A stretch of 56,534 nt of DNA, taken from the NCBI GenBank assembly GCA_964550565.1, contig CAZKAI010000008.1:1-56534 (forward strand), given 5' to 3'. Every line of letters begins with the position of its first letter. The stretch's first letter is position 1. Below, in pieces: positions 8,602 to 17,849 of the stretch. A model generated the notes under the pieces. The model had not been told where the DNA came from. It worked only from the letters and a program-made list of their open reading frames with translations, and made no database searches. The stretch comes from Anaeroglomus sp964550565 (GTDB lineage: Bacteria; Planctomycetota; Phycisphaerae; Sedimentisphaerales; Anaerohalosphaeraceae). Made by a program: the position numbers and the translations under genes.

Positions 8602-9954
8602 TTAAGGTTTAAGNNNNNNNNNNNNNNNNNNNNNNNNNNNNNNNNNNNNNNNNNNNNNNNNNNNNNNNNNNNNNNNNNNNNNNNNNNNNNNNNNNNNNNN
8701 NNNNNNNNNNNNNGCTTTGGCGCATCCGGATTGACAGGCGCTGGGTTTGGGTACGGATACAATGGGTTTGCCTTCGAAAAAGTCTTTCAGGACCAGTTCA
8801 ATCAGGCCTTCGGTCTGAATGACTTTAACCCCGTGGGTTTCCATGGCTCGGACCGGCACGGGACCTGCCTGGCAGGTGAAAAACGCCTGACAGTCATGAA
8901 GAATTTCAGCAAGCTGCTGCCATCGCAGGTCGCCGTCACCGGCCGGAGGCGTAGTTCGTGTTTCAATCCATTGGATCTGATTATTTTCGAATCCATAAAT
9001 ATGGACATTGGCTGCGCGTCCGAGGTGCTGATTGATCAATACACCTTCCATGGTGGCCACCGCAGCGTACGGTCGGTCGGCAGCAGGCTCAAGGCCTGAA
9101 GCCACCTGCTGCATGATTGCAATGGCCTGATGGGAAACTGCCTGTCCCAGGCAGCCGACTGCATCCGCACGGCAGCGGGTACAATGCCGCATCTGCGGCA
9201 GATAACACTCCGCCTGACGGCGTACGGCTTCGACAGCTTCTTTGCCGGGGGGGATGATTTCTGCAAATGGGGTATTGGGGACATGGCACATCCCGATGCA
9301 GTTGAATAAATCCGCACCCTGTTCGGCCACGACGCGGGCAACATCGGCGATATGATGGTCATTGACGCCGGGAATCAGGATTGAATTGATTTTGGCGGTC
9401 AGGCCTTTCTGCCGGCACAGACGCAAAGACTCCATTTGACGTGACAGCAGAACTTCAGCAGCGGCCCGGCCGCGATAGATTTTTTTGCCGTCCCGAACCC
9501 AGGAATAAATCACCTGGCCGATGTCCGGGTCCACGGCATTGATGGTCATGGTCAGATGGGTGACGTTGAGTTTGACCATCTCCTCCACATAAGAGGCTAC
9601 ATTGAGGCCGTTGGAGGCGACACACAAGAGCATGGATGGGAAGTCCGCACGCACGCGACGCATGGTATCCATCGTTTCATCCGGATTAGCGAAGGGGTCT
9701 CCGGGACCGGCGATTCCGACAACTGACAAGTTTGGTATCAGTTTCACCATTTTGTTGAGATAGGTTATCGCCTGCATCGGTGTCAGGACGGTACTGGTTA
9801 CGCCGGGGCGATTCTCGTTGACGCAGTCATATTTGCGATCGCAGAAATTGCACTGGATATTGCACTTCGGGGCTACGGGCAAATGTATCCGTCCGAACTG
9901 CGATTTTGCATTTTCATTGAAACAGGGGTGTTTGGTTCTGTCCAGTGTCATCAT
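8602..9954 (-). CDS. nifB: FeMo-cofactor biosynthesis protein NifB (radical SAM), interrupted by assembly gap
   Basis: Makes NifB-co, the [8Fe-9S-C] precursor of the nitrogenase cofactor, using S-adenosylmethionine. The radical SAM motif CNIQCNFC is at residues 31-38, preceded by HLPVAPK, and the AGPGDPF motif follows. Cysteines for the auxiliary clusters are seen in CIGMC and CTRCRADAVGC. After residue 300 comes a NifX/NafY-like domain (INQHLGRAANVHIYG), so the carrier function is fused here and no separate nifX is needed. About 412 residues are readable. The last part lies in the N run at 8614-8713, so the frame joining the final LKP and stop is not certain. The second of two ATGs (9951) has the better GAGG spacing. 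Confidence 0.95.
   Translation of the reverse strand: MMTLDRTKHPCFNENAKSQFGRIHLPVAPKCNIQCNFCDRKYDCVNENRPGVTSTVLTPMQAITYLNKMVKLIPNLSVVGIAGPGDPFANPDETMDTMRRVRADFPSMLLCVASNGLNVASYVEEMVKLNVTHLTMTINAVDPDIGQVIYSWVRDGKKIYRGRAAAEVLLSRQMESLRLCRQKGLTAKINSILIPGVNDHHIADVARVVAEQGADLFNCIGMCHVPNTPFAEIIPPGKEAVEAVRRQAECYLPQMRHCTRCRADAVGCLGQAVSHQAIAIMQQVASGLEPAADRPYAAVATMEGVLINQHLGRAANVHIYGFENNQIQWIETRTTPPAGDGDLRWQQLAEILHDCQAFFTCQAGPVPVRAMETHGVKVIQTEGLIELVLKDFFEGKPIVSVPKPSACQSGCAKXXXXXXXXXXXXXXXXXXXXXXXXXXXXXXXXXXLKP
8614..8713. other. Assembly gap (100 N) near the end of nifB
   Basis: Placeholder run of 100 N. It removes the extreme C-terminal coding part of nifB. The flanking sequences do not repeat each other, so its true length cannot be deduced. 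Confidence 0.9.
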
Positions 9955-9989
9955 ACAGCCTCGTTTTCTTTTTAATCCTTTCTATGGTG

Positions 9990-11345
9990 TTATAAGTGGG
10001 TATAACCGATAGAACAGTTGTCTTGTTGATGTTCCAGTATTGTGTTTACGATCCGGTCGAATAATTGCTGGGTGCCCTGATAGCCGATGGAAGCCATACG
10101 CGAGGCACCGATGCGGTCGTGAATCGGCAGACCCAGCCGGACCAGCGGGATATTGAGATTTCGGGACATTTTATAACCGTTGCTGTCGCCGATGAGGATG
10201 TCGGGCTTAAGGCCTGCGGCCATCTGTTCGATTGATGCGAAATCCGTATCTTCGACGACTGTAATGGAATCCATCGTGCCGGGGAGATGCTCCCGCAGGT
10301 GTTCCTGCAGGGTGCCTTTGTGGTCTCCGGCGGCACACAGGACGGGTACCATGCCTATTTCGCAGAGGAATATGGCCAGGGCAGCAACCCAGTCGGCAGG
10401 GCCGTAAAGCACGGCTTTTTTGCCAAAGACATATTTGTGTGCATCGACATAGGAGTCAATCAGGCGGCTGCGCTGGGCGGTAAAGCGGGCCGGAATCTCC
10501 CTGGCGGACAGGACGCCGAGCCGCTCGAAGAATCTATCACATTGCCCGACACCGACAGGTAACGGCAGCATATACAGGGGGGTTCCGAACCGCCGGAGGA
10601 GGGTTTCGCCGGCCGAGGTGGAAAAATCACCGGTTGAGCTGAATTCGATGGTGGCCTGGGCCTGTCCGCAGCGGCGGATGGATTCTATGGGCGTTCCGGA
10701 TTCAATATTTTTTTCGTATCGGCTCCAGATGCCGCTGTCCAGTGCGTCGCTGTAATCTGGCAGCAGGGTTGCTTCTAACCCAAACTCGACAAAGATATCC
10801 TTGAGATGGCGGATGTCTTCGGGGCAAATCATTCCGCTGAACACGTTGATATGTCTGCCGGCGGGACCGGGCTGAGCCAGTTTTTCCACGACCGCTTTGA
10901 CTGCCCGATGGAATCCGTCGCTGTGGGAACCCTGATAACTGGGTGTTGAAACCGATACCAGAATCGGGCCATCCTCCGACAGTTCCTGTTCAAGGCGGCG
11001 AATCATCTGCGGGATATCTTCCCCGATGGTTTCGGCCAGGCAGGTTGTAGCGATGCCGATCAGGCGGGGATGGTATTGTTCGATGACGGCGTGGATTCCC
11101 GTATGCAGATTCTGCCAGCCGCCGAAAATCACGGAGGATTCGCCGAAATTGGAGCAGGCGATATCCACCGGTTCACGGAAATGGCCAATGAGATACCGGC
11201 GGATATAGGTGCTGCATCCCTGGGAACCGTGCAGGAAGGGGACTGCATCAGCAATTCCGCTAAAGACCATTGCGGCACCCAGCGGCGTACACATTCTGCA
11301 TGGGTTGCGTGTGGAAACGGCAATTGAAGATAATTGTGGTTCCAT
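9990..11345 (-). CDS. nifN: Nitrogenase cofactor scaffold subunit NifN
   Basis: Beta subunit of the NifEN scaffold on which NifB-co is matured to FeMo-co. The 451 residues carry NPCRMCTPLGAAMVF and HGSQGCSTYI near the N-terminus, then ATTCLAETIGEDI, matching NifN and NifK. The gene follows nifE and keeps the NifN-type RNPCRMCTPLGA start. The ATG at 11345 sits one base after the nifE stop (TGATATG); an upstream in-frame start would overlap nifE and is rejected. NifN is distinguished from NifK by position and by the separate full NifK gene upstream. Confidence 0.93.
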   Translation of the reverse strand: MEPQLSSIAVSTRNPCRMCTPLGAAMVFSGIADAVPFLHGSQGCSTYIRRYLIGHFREPVDIACSNFGESSVIFGGWQNLHTGIHAVIEQYHPRLIGIATTCLAETIGEDIPQMIRRLEQELSEDGPILVSVSTPSYQGSHSDGFHRAVKAVVEKLAQPGPAGRHINVFSGMICPEDIRHLKDIFVEFGLEATLLPDYSDALDSGIWSRYEKNIESGTPIESIRRCGQAQATIEFSSTGDFSTSAGETLLRRFGTPLYMLPLPVGVGQCDRFFERLGVLSAREIPARFTAQRSRLIDSYVDAHKYVFGKKAVLYGPADWVAALAIFLCEIGMVPVLCAAGDHKGTLQEHLREHLPGTMDSITVVEDTDFASIEQMAAGLKPDILIGDSNGYKMSRNLNIPLVRLGLPIHDRIGASRMASIGYQGTQQLFDRIVNTILEHQQDNCSIGYTHL

Positions 11346-11346
11346 A

Positions 11347-12702
11347 TCAGTTTCTCCCAGCCCGAGGGTTACGACTGTCAATCAGTTTCCAGACGGGACT
11401 CATGATGGTGGTATGGACTTCCCGGGCAAAATTGAGCATGCCCCCAAATCCGGCCAGCGATATTTTGCGTTCGTGATTATGGTCGCAGAATCCGATGCCC
11501 AGTTTGTAGGCAACGGGGCGTTCTTTGACGCCGCCGATAAACAGGTCGATACCGGTTTCCTGGGCGAATCGAACCAGTTCCATGATATTGGCATCATCGA
11601 CGATGATTGTTCCTTCATCACAGAAGGCTTCAAGACGCTGGTAGTCCTCGGGGCCGCCGGTCTGTGAGCCAACGAAGGCGGTCCGAATCCCCAGCAGCCG
11701 CAGTGACTCGACCAGTGAAAAGGCTTTAAAGGCGCCACCGGTGTAGATGCCGGCTTTTTTGCCCTGTAAGTCCCGACGATAGCGGTTTATTTCCGGCATG
11801 ACCCTCTGAATTTCCTGGCGAACCAGCGACTGGGTGCGTTCCAGGACTTCATTATTCCCAAAGAATTCCGCTACATCATAGAGGGCTTTGCTCATATCCT
11901 GAATGCCAAAATAGGAGACGTGGATATATGGGATGCCGTATTTTTCCTGCATGTGTCGGGCCAGGTGGACCATCGAGCCGCTGCATTGCACGACATTCAA
12001 TTTGGCACCGTGGGCGCGTCGGATATCATCCACCCGGCCATCGCCGGTGATGGTGGAGACGACTTCGACGCCCATACGGTTATAATAATCCCGAATCATC
12101 CAGGTTTCGCCGGCGATGTTGAAATCGCCGAGGATGTTCAGGCTCATCGGGCCGATTTGCGAGGTATCCCCGGTGCCGACTAATTGCGACAGGGCGTTAC
12201 AGGCGGCGCGATAGCCGTCTTTTTTGGTGCCTTTGAATCCTTCGGATGCGACCGAGATCACTGTCAGGCCGGTTTCGCGGGCGACGCGTTTGCAGACCGC
12301 TTCGACATCATCGCCGATAACACCGACGATACAGGTGGAATAGACAAACGCCGCCCGCGGCTGGTAAAGGGCAATCAATTCCTTGAGGCAGCAATATAAT
12401 TTATCTTCGCCGCCGTGGATGACATCCTGTTCCCGCAAATCGGTGGTGAAACTCATCCGATGCAGTTGCGGGCCGGAGGATAACGCTCCGCGGATATCCC
12501 AGGTATAGGCGGCACAGCCCACCGGGCCATGAATCAGGTGCAGGGCATCGGCGATGGGGTATAAGACTACCCGGCTGCCGCAGAAGACACAGGCCCTCTG
12601 GCTGACCGCTCCGGCCAGGCTGTGTTTTTCACACGCCATCTCGAACGGCTGTCCGCCTTTGCGGTGTATCTGTTTTTGTCTTTTTTCAAGAATACCTGAC
12701 AT
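11347..12702 (-). CDS. nifE: Nitrogenase cofactor scaffold subunit NifE
   Basis: Alpha subunit of the cofactor-maturation scaffold. The 451 residues contain CVFCGSRVVLYPIADALH, HGPVGCAAYTWDIRG, STCIVGVIGDD and ASEGFKGTKKDGY, the NifE counterparts of the NifD cluster-binding segments. The lower GC-rich tail ends in a TGA that overlaps the spacing of the nifN start. Together with nifN it shows that cofactor is built on a dedicated scaffold, as in standard molybdenum systems. Confidence 0.95.
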   Translation of the reverse strand: MSGILEKRQKQIHRKGGQPFEMACEKHSLAGAVSQRACVFCGSRVVLYPIADALHLIHGPVGCAAYTWDIRGALSSGPQLHRMSFTTDLREQDVIHGGEDKLYCCLKELIALYQPRAAFVYSTCIVGVIGDDVEAVCKRVARETGLTVISVASEGFKGTKKDGYRAACNALSQLVGTGDTSQIGPMSLNILGDFNIAGETWMIRDYYNRMGVEVVSTITGDGRVDDIRRAHGAKLNVVQCSGSMVHLARHMQEKYGIPYIHVSYFGIQDMSKALYDVAEFFGNNEVLERTQSLVRQEIQRVMPEINRYRRDLQGKKAGIYTGGAFKAFSLVESLRLLGIRTAFVGSQTGGPEDYQRLEAFCDEGTIIVDDANIMELVRFAQETGIDLFIGGVKERPVAYKLGIGFCDHNHERKISLAGFGGMLNFAREVHTTIMSPVWKLIDSRNPRAGRN

Positions 12703-12732
12703 GGGAAGGTTCCATTCATACCCGGGATTGGG

Positions 12733-14267
12733 TTACATGACCAATTCAAAACTTTCTTCGGGAGCGTCACGATCCTGCCGGTCCATCAGCAGGCCGAGAA
12801 TCTTTTCGAGGATTCGCATGGCGCCGGTATAACCGACNNNNNNNNNNNNNNNNNNNNNNNNNNNNNNNNNNNNNNNNNNNNNNNNNNNNNNNNNNNNNNN
12901 NNNNNNNNNNNNNNNNNNNNNNNNNNNNNNNNNNNNNCCATCAGCAGGCCGAGAATCTTTTCGAGGATTCGCATGGCGCCGGTATAACCGACAGTCGGGA
13001 AATAGGAGTGGCCGATGCGATCCAGAATCGGGAAACCGAAACGCAGCAGCGGAATATCCTCATCGCGGCTGATATATTTGCCGTAGGTGTTGCCGATGAG
13101 TAAATCCACTTTTTCCTGTTTGATCCACTGATGCATCAGGAACATATCGGCATTGGCGCCTTCGCGGACCTTGGCCTCCGGGACTTTACCCTGCAGGGCT
13201 TTTTCAATGCGGGAGAGGAATTTTTTGCCGGGGGTGCCGGTGACGATATAGACTGGCCGCATATCCAGATCGACCAGGAATTCCGTCAGCGAGACCAATT
13301 GATCCGGGTCGCCCCACAAGGCCACGCGTTTGCCGTAAAAGTACTGGTGCATATCGGTGATGATGTCCATCAGCCGGCCGCGTTCGTCTTCCAGTGCGGC
13401 GGGGATATCGAGGCGGGAAACGCGACGAAGCGTATCGATAAACCGGTCTGTAGCACGCAGTCCGACAGGCAGTTCGAGGGCCTCACAGGGCACTTTGCAT
13501 TTGGTGTCCAGCTCCCGGGCTGCGGCCAGGGATGCGGTACGGCCCAGCGCCAGGGTCATCTGGCTCTGGCCGGCACGCTGGATATCCGCGATGGGAGTGC
13601 CGCCTTTGGGATAAAATTCGAGTATGCCGGTCTGCGGGCAATCCAGCACATCGGATGTGTCCGGGAACAGGATGATTTTTGTCCCCATCATGGTACAGAT
13701 GCGTTTGATTTCACGCATATCCGACGGTTCGACCCAGCCGGGGATAATATTGATCGTCTTGGTCTGCGGTCCAGGCTCGGAAAAATATGAAACCATCCCT
13801 TTGACCATGTTGGAAAAGCCTGTCACATGCGAGCCGACATAGCTGGGTGTGTTGGCATGAATGACGTATTTGCCTTCCGGGATGAATTTCTTGTCCTTTG
13901 CGGCGGCGATGATTTGTGGAATATCATCACCGATGGTTTCCGACAGGCACGTGGTGTGGATCGCAATGACGTCCGGCTCATATATCGAAAAGACATTATG
14001 AATGGCCTGGAGCAGGTTGCTCTGGCCGCCGAATACGGACGAGCCTTCGGTGAATGAACTGGTTGCGGCCATGACCGGTTCTTTATAATGCCGGGTTAGT
14101 GTGCTGCGGTGATAGGAACAGCATCCCTGAGAACCGTGGCTGTGCGGCAGGCAGCGATGGATGCCCAGCGCCGCATACAGCGCGCCGATGGGCTGACAGG
14201 TTTTGGCCGGATTGATGGTCAGCGCCGACCGTTCCTGAATATGTGGTGTCGTATGACGTAGTAACAT
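12733..14267 (-). CDS. nifK: Nitrogenase molybdenum-iron protein beta subunit NifK, interrupted by a false gap
   Basis: Beta subunit of dinitrogenase. P-cluster cysteines are visible at residue 24 (PAKTCQPIGA), 49 (HGSQGC) and 107 (TTCLSETIGDD). The N-terminus is short, as in clostridial, archaeal and alternative nitrogenases. The N run at 12838-12937 is flanked by an identical 55-base sequence. Removing one copy plus the N restores a continuous frame of 1380 bases, 459 residues, ending GLLMDRQDRDAPEESFELVM with a TAA at 12733-12735. The gene is therefore intact in the organism. A GAGGA site precedes the ATG. Confidence 0.95.
12783..12992. other. Scaffolding artefact: 100 N flanked by an identical 55-base duplication
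   Basis: Bases 12783-12837 and 12938-12992 are identical. They sit immediately left and right of the N run. This is an unmerged contig overlap, not biology; 55 is a common assembly k-mer size. The correct sequence is obtained by deleting one copy and all N. Confidence 0.95.
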
Positions 14268-14286
14268 AAAATCCTCATTTCGAGAG

Positions 14287-15915
14287 TTAACTGTTGACTA
14301 ATTCCGCTTCCAGCAGCGGTTTTCCATTAACCCGCCAGGGAGCCTTGATAAAGGACCAGATCTGAGTATTGACCATCCGGTCCACGGTTTTGTAGAAGTT
14401 GACAGCGCCTTTGAATCCAGCAAACGGGCCGCCGTAGTCATAGCTGTGAAGCTGCAGGCAGGGGATGCCGGATTTCTGAACGCCGAATTTTTCCTTGATG
14501 CCGGCACAGAATATCGATGGTTTATACATCTCCAGCAGCATTTCGGATTCATGCTGGCTGATGTCGTCAATGACCAGCGTCTGGTTGTCCATCTGGGGCA
14601 TCATGCCTTCGTAGCCCCGGACTTCCAGTCCTTTTTCATTAAGCATCCTGAGCTGCTCTTCGGTGCGGCGTGGGCGATAATTTTCCGGATCCGGCTCGAC
14701 GGTCAGTTCTTCGATATTGCGGCTGTCGGCGTCCACCTGGATTGTCGGCAGCACTTTGCGGCCTTCGTAGTCATCGCGGTGGGCGAATTCATAGCCGGCG
14801 GCAATGGTTTTCATGCCGATTTCGTTGAATAAATCCTGGTAGTGGTGCGCCCGGCTGCCGCCGACAAACAGCATGGCCAGTTTGCCTTCACAGCGGTTCC
14901 TGATTTCTTTGCGTATTGCTTTAAGCGCTTTCATTTCTTCTTCAATCACACGTTCCACACGGGCTGTCAGATCGGGATTGTCAAAATAAGCCGCAATTTT
15001 TCGCAGGGATTTGGCGGTGGATTCGGCGCCGATAAAGTTGACTTTGATCCATGGGACGCCGTATTTCTTTTCAATCATATCCGCGACATAATTAATCGAC
15101 CGGTGACACATGACGCAGTTCAGGTCGGCGGTGTGGGCGTTTTCAAATTTGCCGATGGTGCTGTTGCCGCTGAATGTGGCGATCTGCTTGATTCCGCAGC
15201 GTTCAAGAATGTCATCAATGACAAAGGCATCGCCGCCGATGTTATATTCTCCGAGCATGCAGATTTTGAATGGATGCGGATCGACAGTGTCGTCGCGGCC
15301 GATGACATGTTTGAAAAGCTGGTTGTTGGCGATATGGTGTCCAGCCGACTGGCTGACGCCTTTATAACCTTCGCAACTGAATCCAAAAACGTTGATTCCC
15401 AGTTTTTCTTTCATTTCGCGACAGACAGCGTGCACGTCATCGCCAATAAGGCCTACTGGGCAGGTGGAAAAGACCGCAATAGCTTTGGGCTTAAACAAAT
15501 CATAGGCTTCCTGGATTGCCTGACGGAGCTTCTTTTCGCCGCCAAAGATGATCTGGTCGTCCTGCATATCGGTCGAAAAACAGTAGGTCATGAAATTATG
15601 ATCCTGGGGCCCCTCCGGACGGGTCTGGTTTCGACGGGTCAACCAGGAATAGAAACCGCAGCCGATAGGTCCGTGCGTGATATTGACGATATCCCGAGTC
15701 GGGCCCAGCACGACGCCTTTGCAGCCGGCATAGGTACAGCCTCGCTGTGTGATAATCCCCGGGGTTGTCCGTACATTGGCGGTAATTTCAGGGACCGCCT
15801 GATTGTCGCCGACATTGTTAATAACAATCTGCTGCGAGCGTTTTCGGGCGACCTTGGTCGGATATTTTTGAATCAGTTTTTCTTTTATTTTGGATGGATC
15901 GGGTTGATGCGTCAT
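14287..15915 (-). CDS. nifD: Nitrogenase molybdenum-iron protein alpha subunit NifD
   Basis: Holds the FeMo-cofactor active site where nitrogen is reduced. The 542 residues show P-cluster cysteines at 60 (QRGCTYAGCKG), 86 (HGPIGCGFYSW) and 152 (STCPVGLIGDD). The cofactor ligands are Cys270 (VMCHRSINY) and His490 (LQLHSYDYGGPFAG), and the AGHHIAN motif near 193 provides the catalytic histidine region. An extra segment of about 40-50 residues (about 400-440) resembles the insertion known in clostridial and Chlorobi-type NifD. No anfG or vnfG gene is near, which supports a molybdenum enzyme. GAGGTG ribosome-binding site. Confidence 0.97.
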   Translation of the reverse strand: MTHQPDPSKIKEKLIQKYPTKVARKRSQQIVINNVGDNQAVPEITANVRTTPGIITQRGCTYAGCKGVVLGPTRDIVNITHGPIGCGFYSWLTRRNQTRPEGPQDHNFMTYCFSTDMQDDQIIFGGEKKLRQAIQEAYDLFKPKAIAVFSTCPVGLIGDDVHAVCREMKEKLGINVFGFSCEGYKGVSQSAGHHIANNQLFKHVIGRDDTVDPHPFKICMLGEYNIGGDAFVIDDILERCGIKQIATFSGNSTIGKFENAHTADLNCVMCHRSINYVADMIEKKYGVPWIKVNFIGAESTAKSLRKIAAYFDNPDLTARVERVIEEEMKALKAIRKEIRNRCEGKLAMLFVGGSRAHHYQDLFNEIGMKTIAAGYEFAHRDDYEGRKVLPTIQVDADSRNIEELTVEPDPENYRPRRTEEQLRMLNEKGLEVRGYEGMMPQMDNQTLVIDDISQHESEMLLEMYKPSIFCAGIKEKFGVQKSGIPCLQLHSYDYGGPFAGFKGAVNFYKTVDRMVNTQIWSFIKAPWRVNGKPLLEAELVNS

Positions 15916-15933
15916 TGTGACACCTCATTGAGT

Positions 15934-16332
15934 TTAAGTTTTTACAGGTTCGTTATTTTCGTCCAGGGCTTTATCGCCTTTTTCCGCGGTGCGGACACGA
16001 ATGGCGTCCAGCAGCGGCTGCACGAATATCTTGCCATCGCCGGGGCTTCCGGTTTTGTTGACCTCGATGACGGTCTTTACCACGGTCGGCACCTTTGAAT
16101 CGGGTACGACAATGGTCAGCATTCGCTTGGGAAAGAGCCTGGGGCCGGAACCGAGCTGATTGATGGCCTCTTCATAGCCGCTTTCGGCACCCTTGAGCAG
16201 CAGGGTGTTGATTTTGCCGCGTCCCCGGCCGTTGACTTTTCTGGCCGTCAGCGAGTAAATGCCGGCATCGGCCAGTGCCCGCTTGGTTTCATTCATCTTG
16301 TTGATTCGAATAATTGCAATGACTTCTTTCAT
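15934..16332 (-). CDS. nifI2: PII-like nitrogenase regulator NifI2
   Basis: One of two PII-family proteins encoded between nifH and nifD. In methanogens and some bacteria the NifI1-NifI2 complex binds dinitrogenase and switches it off when fixed nitrogen is plentiful, an effect relieved by 2-oxoglutarate. The 132 residues show the PII core (VIAIIRINKMNETKRALADAG, a T-loop with GRGRGK, and TVVPDSKV) plus a charged C-terminal tail. The ATG at 16332 has AGGGAG 8 bases upstream; a TTG at 16353 is in frame but overlaps nifI1. Confidence 0.92.
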   Translation of the reverse strand: MKEVIAIIRINKMNETKRALADAGIYSLTARKVNGRGRGKINTLLLKGAESGYEEAINQLGSGPRLFPKRMLTIVVPDSKVPTVVKTVIEVNKTGSPGDGKIFVQPLLDAIRVRTAEKGDKALDENNEPVKT

Positions 16333-16349
16333 GGTACAGTCTCCCTGGG

Positions 16350-16676
16350 TCAAACTTCTTTTTGGCCGGAACTGACGGTATAGACTTCTTCGACGGCGGT
16401 GACGAATATCTTGCCGTCTCCGAATGCCCCCTTGGGGCCGGTGCGGGCGGCCTTCATGATGGTTTCAATCACAAAGTCCTTTTCGCTGTCGGGCACGACC
16501 GTCAGCAGCAGTTCCTTGGGCAGTTCATCATAGGTGATTTCTCCGATTTTGACACCGCGCTGCTTGCCGCGGCCGTAAACATCCATCTTGGTTACCGCCG
16601 GAAAGCCCGCATACATCAGTGCGGACAGGACTTCATCCACCTTTTCGGGACGAACAATGGCACGAATCATAATCAT
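16350..16676 (-). CDS. nifI1: PII-like nitrogenase regulator NifI1
   Basis: Partner of NifI2. The 108 residues start MIMIRAIVRPEKVDEV and carry a T-loop (VYGRGKQRGVKIGEITYDE) and the GDGKIFVTAVEEVYTVSSG ending of the PII family, which includes the nucleotide-binding strand. The position directly after nifH and the shorter length identify it as NifI1. It has no glnK-amtB neighbour, so it is not a general nitrogen PII. Confidence 0.93.
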   Translation of the reverse strand: MIMIRAIVRPEKVDEVLSALMYAGFPAVTKMDVYGRGKQRGVKIGEITYDELPKELLLTVVPDSEKDFVIETIMKAARTGPKGAFGDGKIFVTAVEEVYTVSSGQKEV

Positions 16677-16714
16677 ATTATTGTATTCCTTTCTGTATTT
16701 GTCGCAGTGTATAG

Positions 16715-17533
16715 TTAATTCAGCATGCCGTAATCCAGCAGCAGTTTTTCCAGTTCATCAATTTTCAGCGGTTTGGGAATCACGAACATCTGGTTCTGGT
16801 CGATGTTACGGGCCAGCGTGCGATATTCATTGGCCTGTGGCGCTTCCTTGTTCCAGTCGATGACGGTCTTGCGGTTGATCTCGGCCCGCTGCACATCATT
16901 ATCACGCGGCAGGAAGTGAATCATCTGGGTTCCGAGTTTCTTTGCAAAAGCTTCAATCATTTCACGTTCATTGTCCACTTTTCGGCTGTTGCAGATCAGG
17001 CCCCCCAGACGCACACCGCCGGCCTCGGCGAATTTGACAATACCTTTGCAGATGTTGTTGGCCGCGTACATGGCCATCATTTCGCCGGAGCACACGATAT
17101 ATATCTCTTCGGCCTTGCCTTCACGAATCGGCATGGCAAATCCGCCGCAGACCACGTCGCCCAGTACATCGTAGAACGCATAATCCAGTTCCGTCTTATA
17201 AGCCCCCAACTGTTCCAGCAGGTTGATCGAGGTGATGATGCCGCGACCCGCACAACCGACGCCGGGTTCCGGCCCGCCGGATTCGACGCACAGTGTTCCG
17301 CCATAACCCTGGCGGCGCACATCGTCCAGATCAACATCTTCGCCTTCCTCACGCAGGGTATCCAGGACGGTCTTTTGCGCCAGCCCGCCCAGCAGCAGTC
17401 GTGTAGAATCGGCCTTGGGGTCGCAGCCCACCACCATGATCTTCTTGCCCATCTCGGCCAGGGCCGCAACGGTGTTCTGGGTGGTGGTTGATTTTCCGAT
17501 ACCGCCTTTGCCGTAAATCGCAATCTTTCTCAT
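16715..17533 (-). CDS. nifH: Nitrogenase iron protein NifH
   Basis: ATP-dependent reductase that delivers electrons to NifDK; its homodimer bridges a [4Fe-4S] cluster. The 272 residues contain the P-loop GKGGIGKS (8-15), the cluster ligands Cys94 (VGCAGRGI) and Cys129 (DVVCGGFAMP), and the Arg97 position that is ADP-ribosylated in some species. No DraT/DraG genes are visible, so control is more likely through NifI. First gene of the operon, with AGGAG 8 bases upstream and a sigma-54 promoter about 60 bases upstream. Confidence 0.98.
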   Translation of the reverse strand: MRKIAIYGKGGIGKSTTTQNTVAALAEMGKKIMVVGCDPKADSTRLLLGGLAQKTVLDTLREEGEDVDLDDVRRQGYGGTLCVESGGPEPGVGCAGRGIITSINLLEQLGAYKTELDYAFYDVLGDVVCGGFAMPIREGKAEEIYIVCSGEMMAMYAANNICKGIVKFAEAGGVRLGGLICNSRKVDNEREMIEAFAKKLGTQMIHFLPRDNDVQRAEINRKTVIDWNKEAPQANEYRTLARNIDQNQMFVIPKPLKIDELEKLLLDYGMLN

Positions 17534-17593
17534 TGAAGAAACTCCTGATAAATCTGTTATAAACGTTTTACCAATAAACTCTGGTTATCTAAT

Positions 17594-17609
17594 CGCAAGC
17601 GGTGTGCCG
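17594..17609 (-). promoter_or_regulatory. Sigma-54 (RpoN) promoter of the nif operon
   Basis: On the minus strand CGGCAC-ACCGC-TTGCG matches the -24/-12 consensus TGGCAC-N5-TTGCW, with the key GG and GC exactly 10 bases apart. Transcription would start near 17583, giving a leader of about 50 bases before nifH. The upstream activator gene has the sigma-54 contact motif GAFTGA, as expected. Confidence 0.8.
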
Positions 17610-17728
17610 GATTCAGAAAATCAGAAAATACTTGTGAAAGAATTTTGAATGTCTCGAAATTGACTGAAAAAACGGGATTATCTGGAGGAGAATCAATACC
17701 CAGGGATTAAGGCTTCAGAGGGACTGTG

Positions 17729-17742
17729 GGAAATAATTGTCA
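17729..17742. promoter_or_regulatory. 14-base motif GGAAATAWWTGTCA, copy 1 (candidate activator site)
   Basis: GGAAATAATTGTCA on the plus strand. It lies about 120 bases upstream of the sigma-54 promoter. Two more copies follow at 17821 and 17850, differing only at the two W positions. A role as enhancer for the NifA-type activator is inferred. Confidence 0.5.
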
Positions 17743-17820
17743 AAAAGAGAATTCCAGAGTGTATAGGGCATTCATGAAACATTTTATAACCCTATTTAAT
17801 ACAATGGATTAGAAAGGATC

Positions 17821-17834
17821 GGAAATATTTGTCA
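17821..17834. promoter_or_regulatory. 14-base motif GGAAATAWWTGTCA, copy 2
   Basis: GGAAATATTTGTCA, 92 bases from copy 1 and 29 bases from copy 3, in the same orientation. Confidence 0.5.
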
Positions 17835-17849
17835 CATAAACCGGCCAAT

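Noticed and set aside
14842..16098. 418-codon plus-strand frame opposite nifD and nifI2
   Set aside because: Antisense shadow of two certain genes; no family features.
12786..17533. Vanadium or iron-only nitrogenase
   Set aside because: No delta-subunit gene (vnfG/anfG), and nifE, nifN, nifV and modABC are present; the short NifK N-terminus alone is not evidence.
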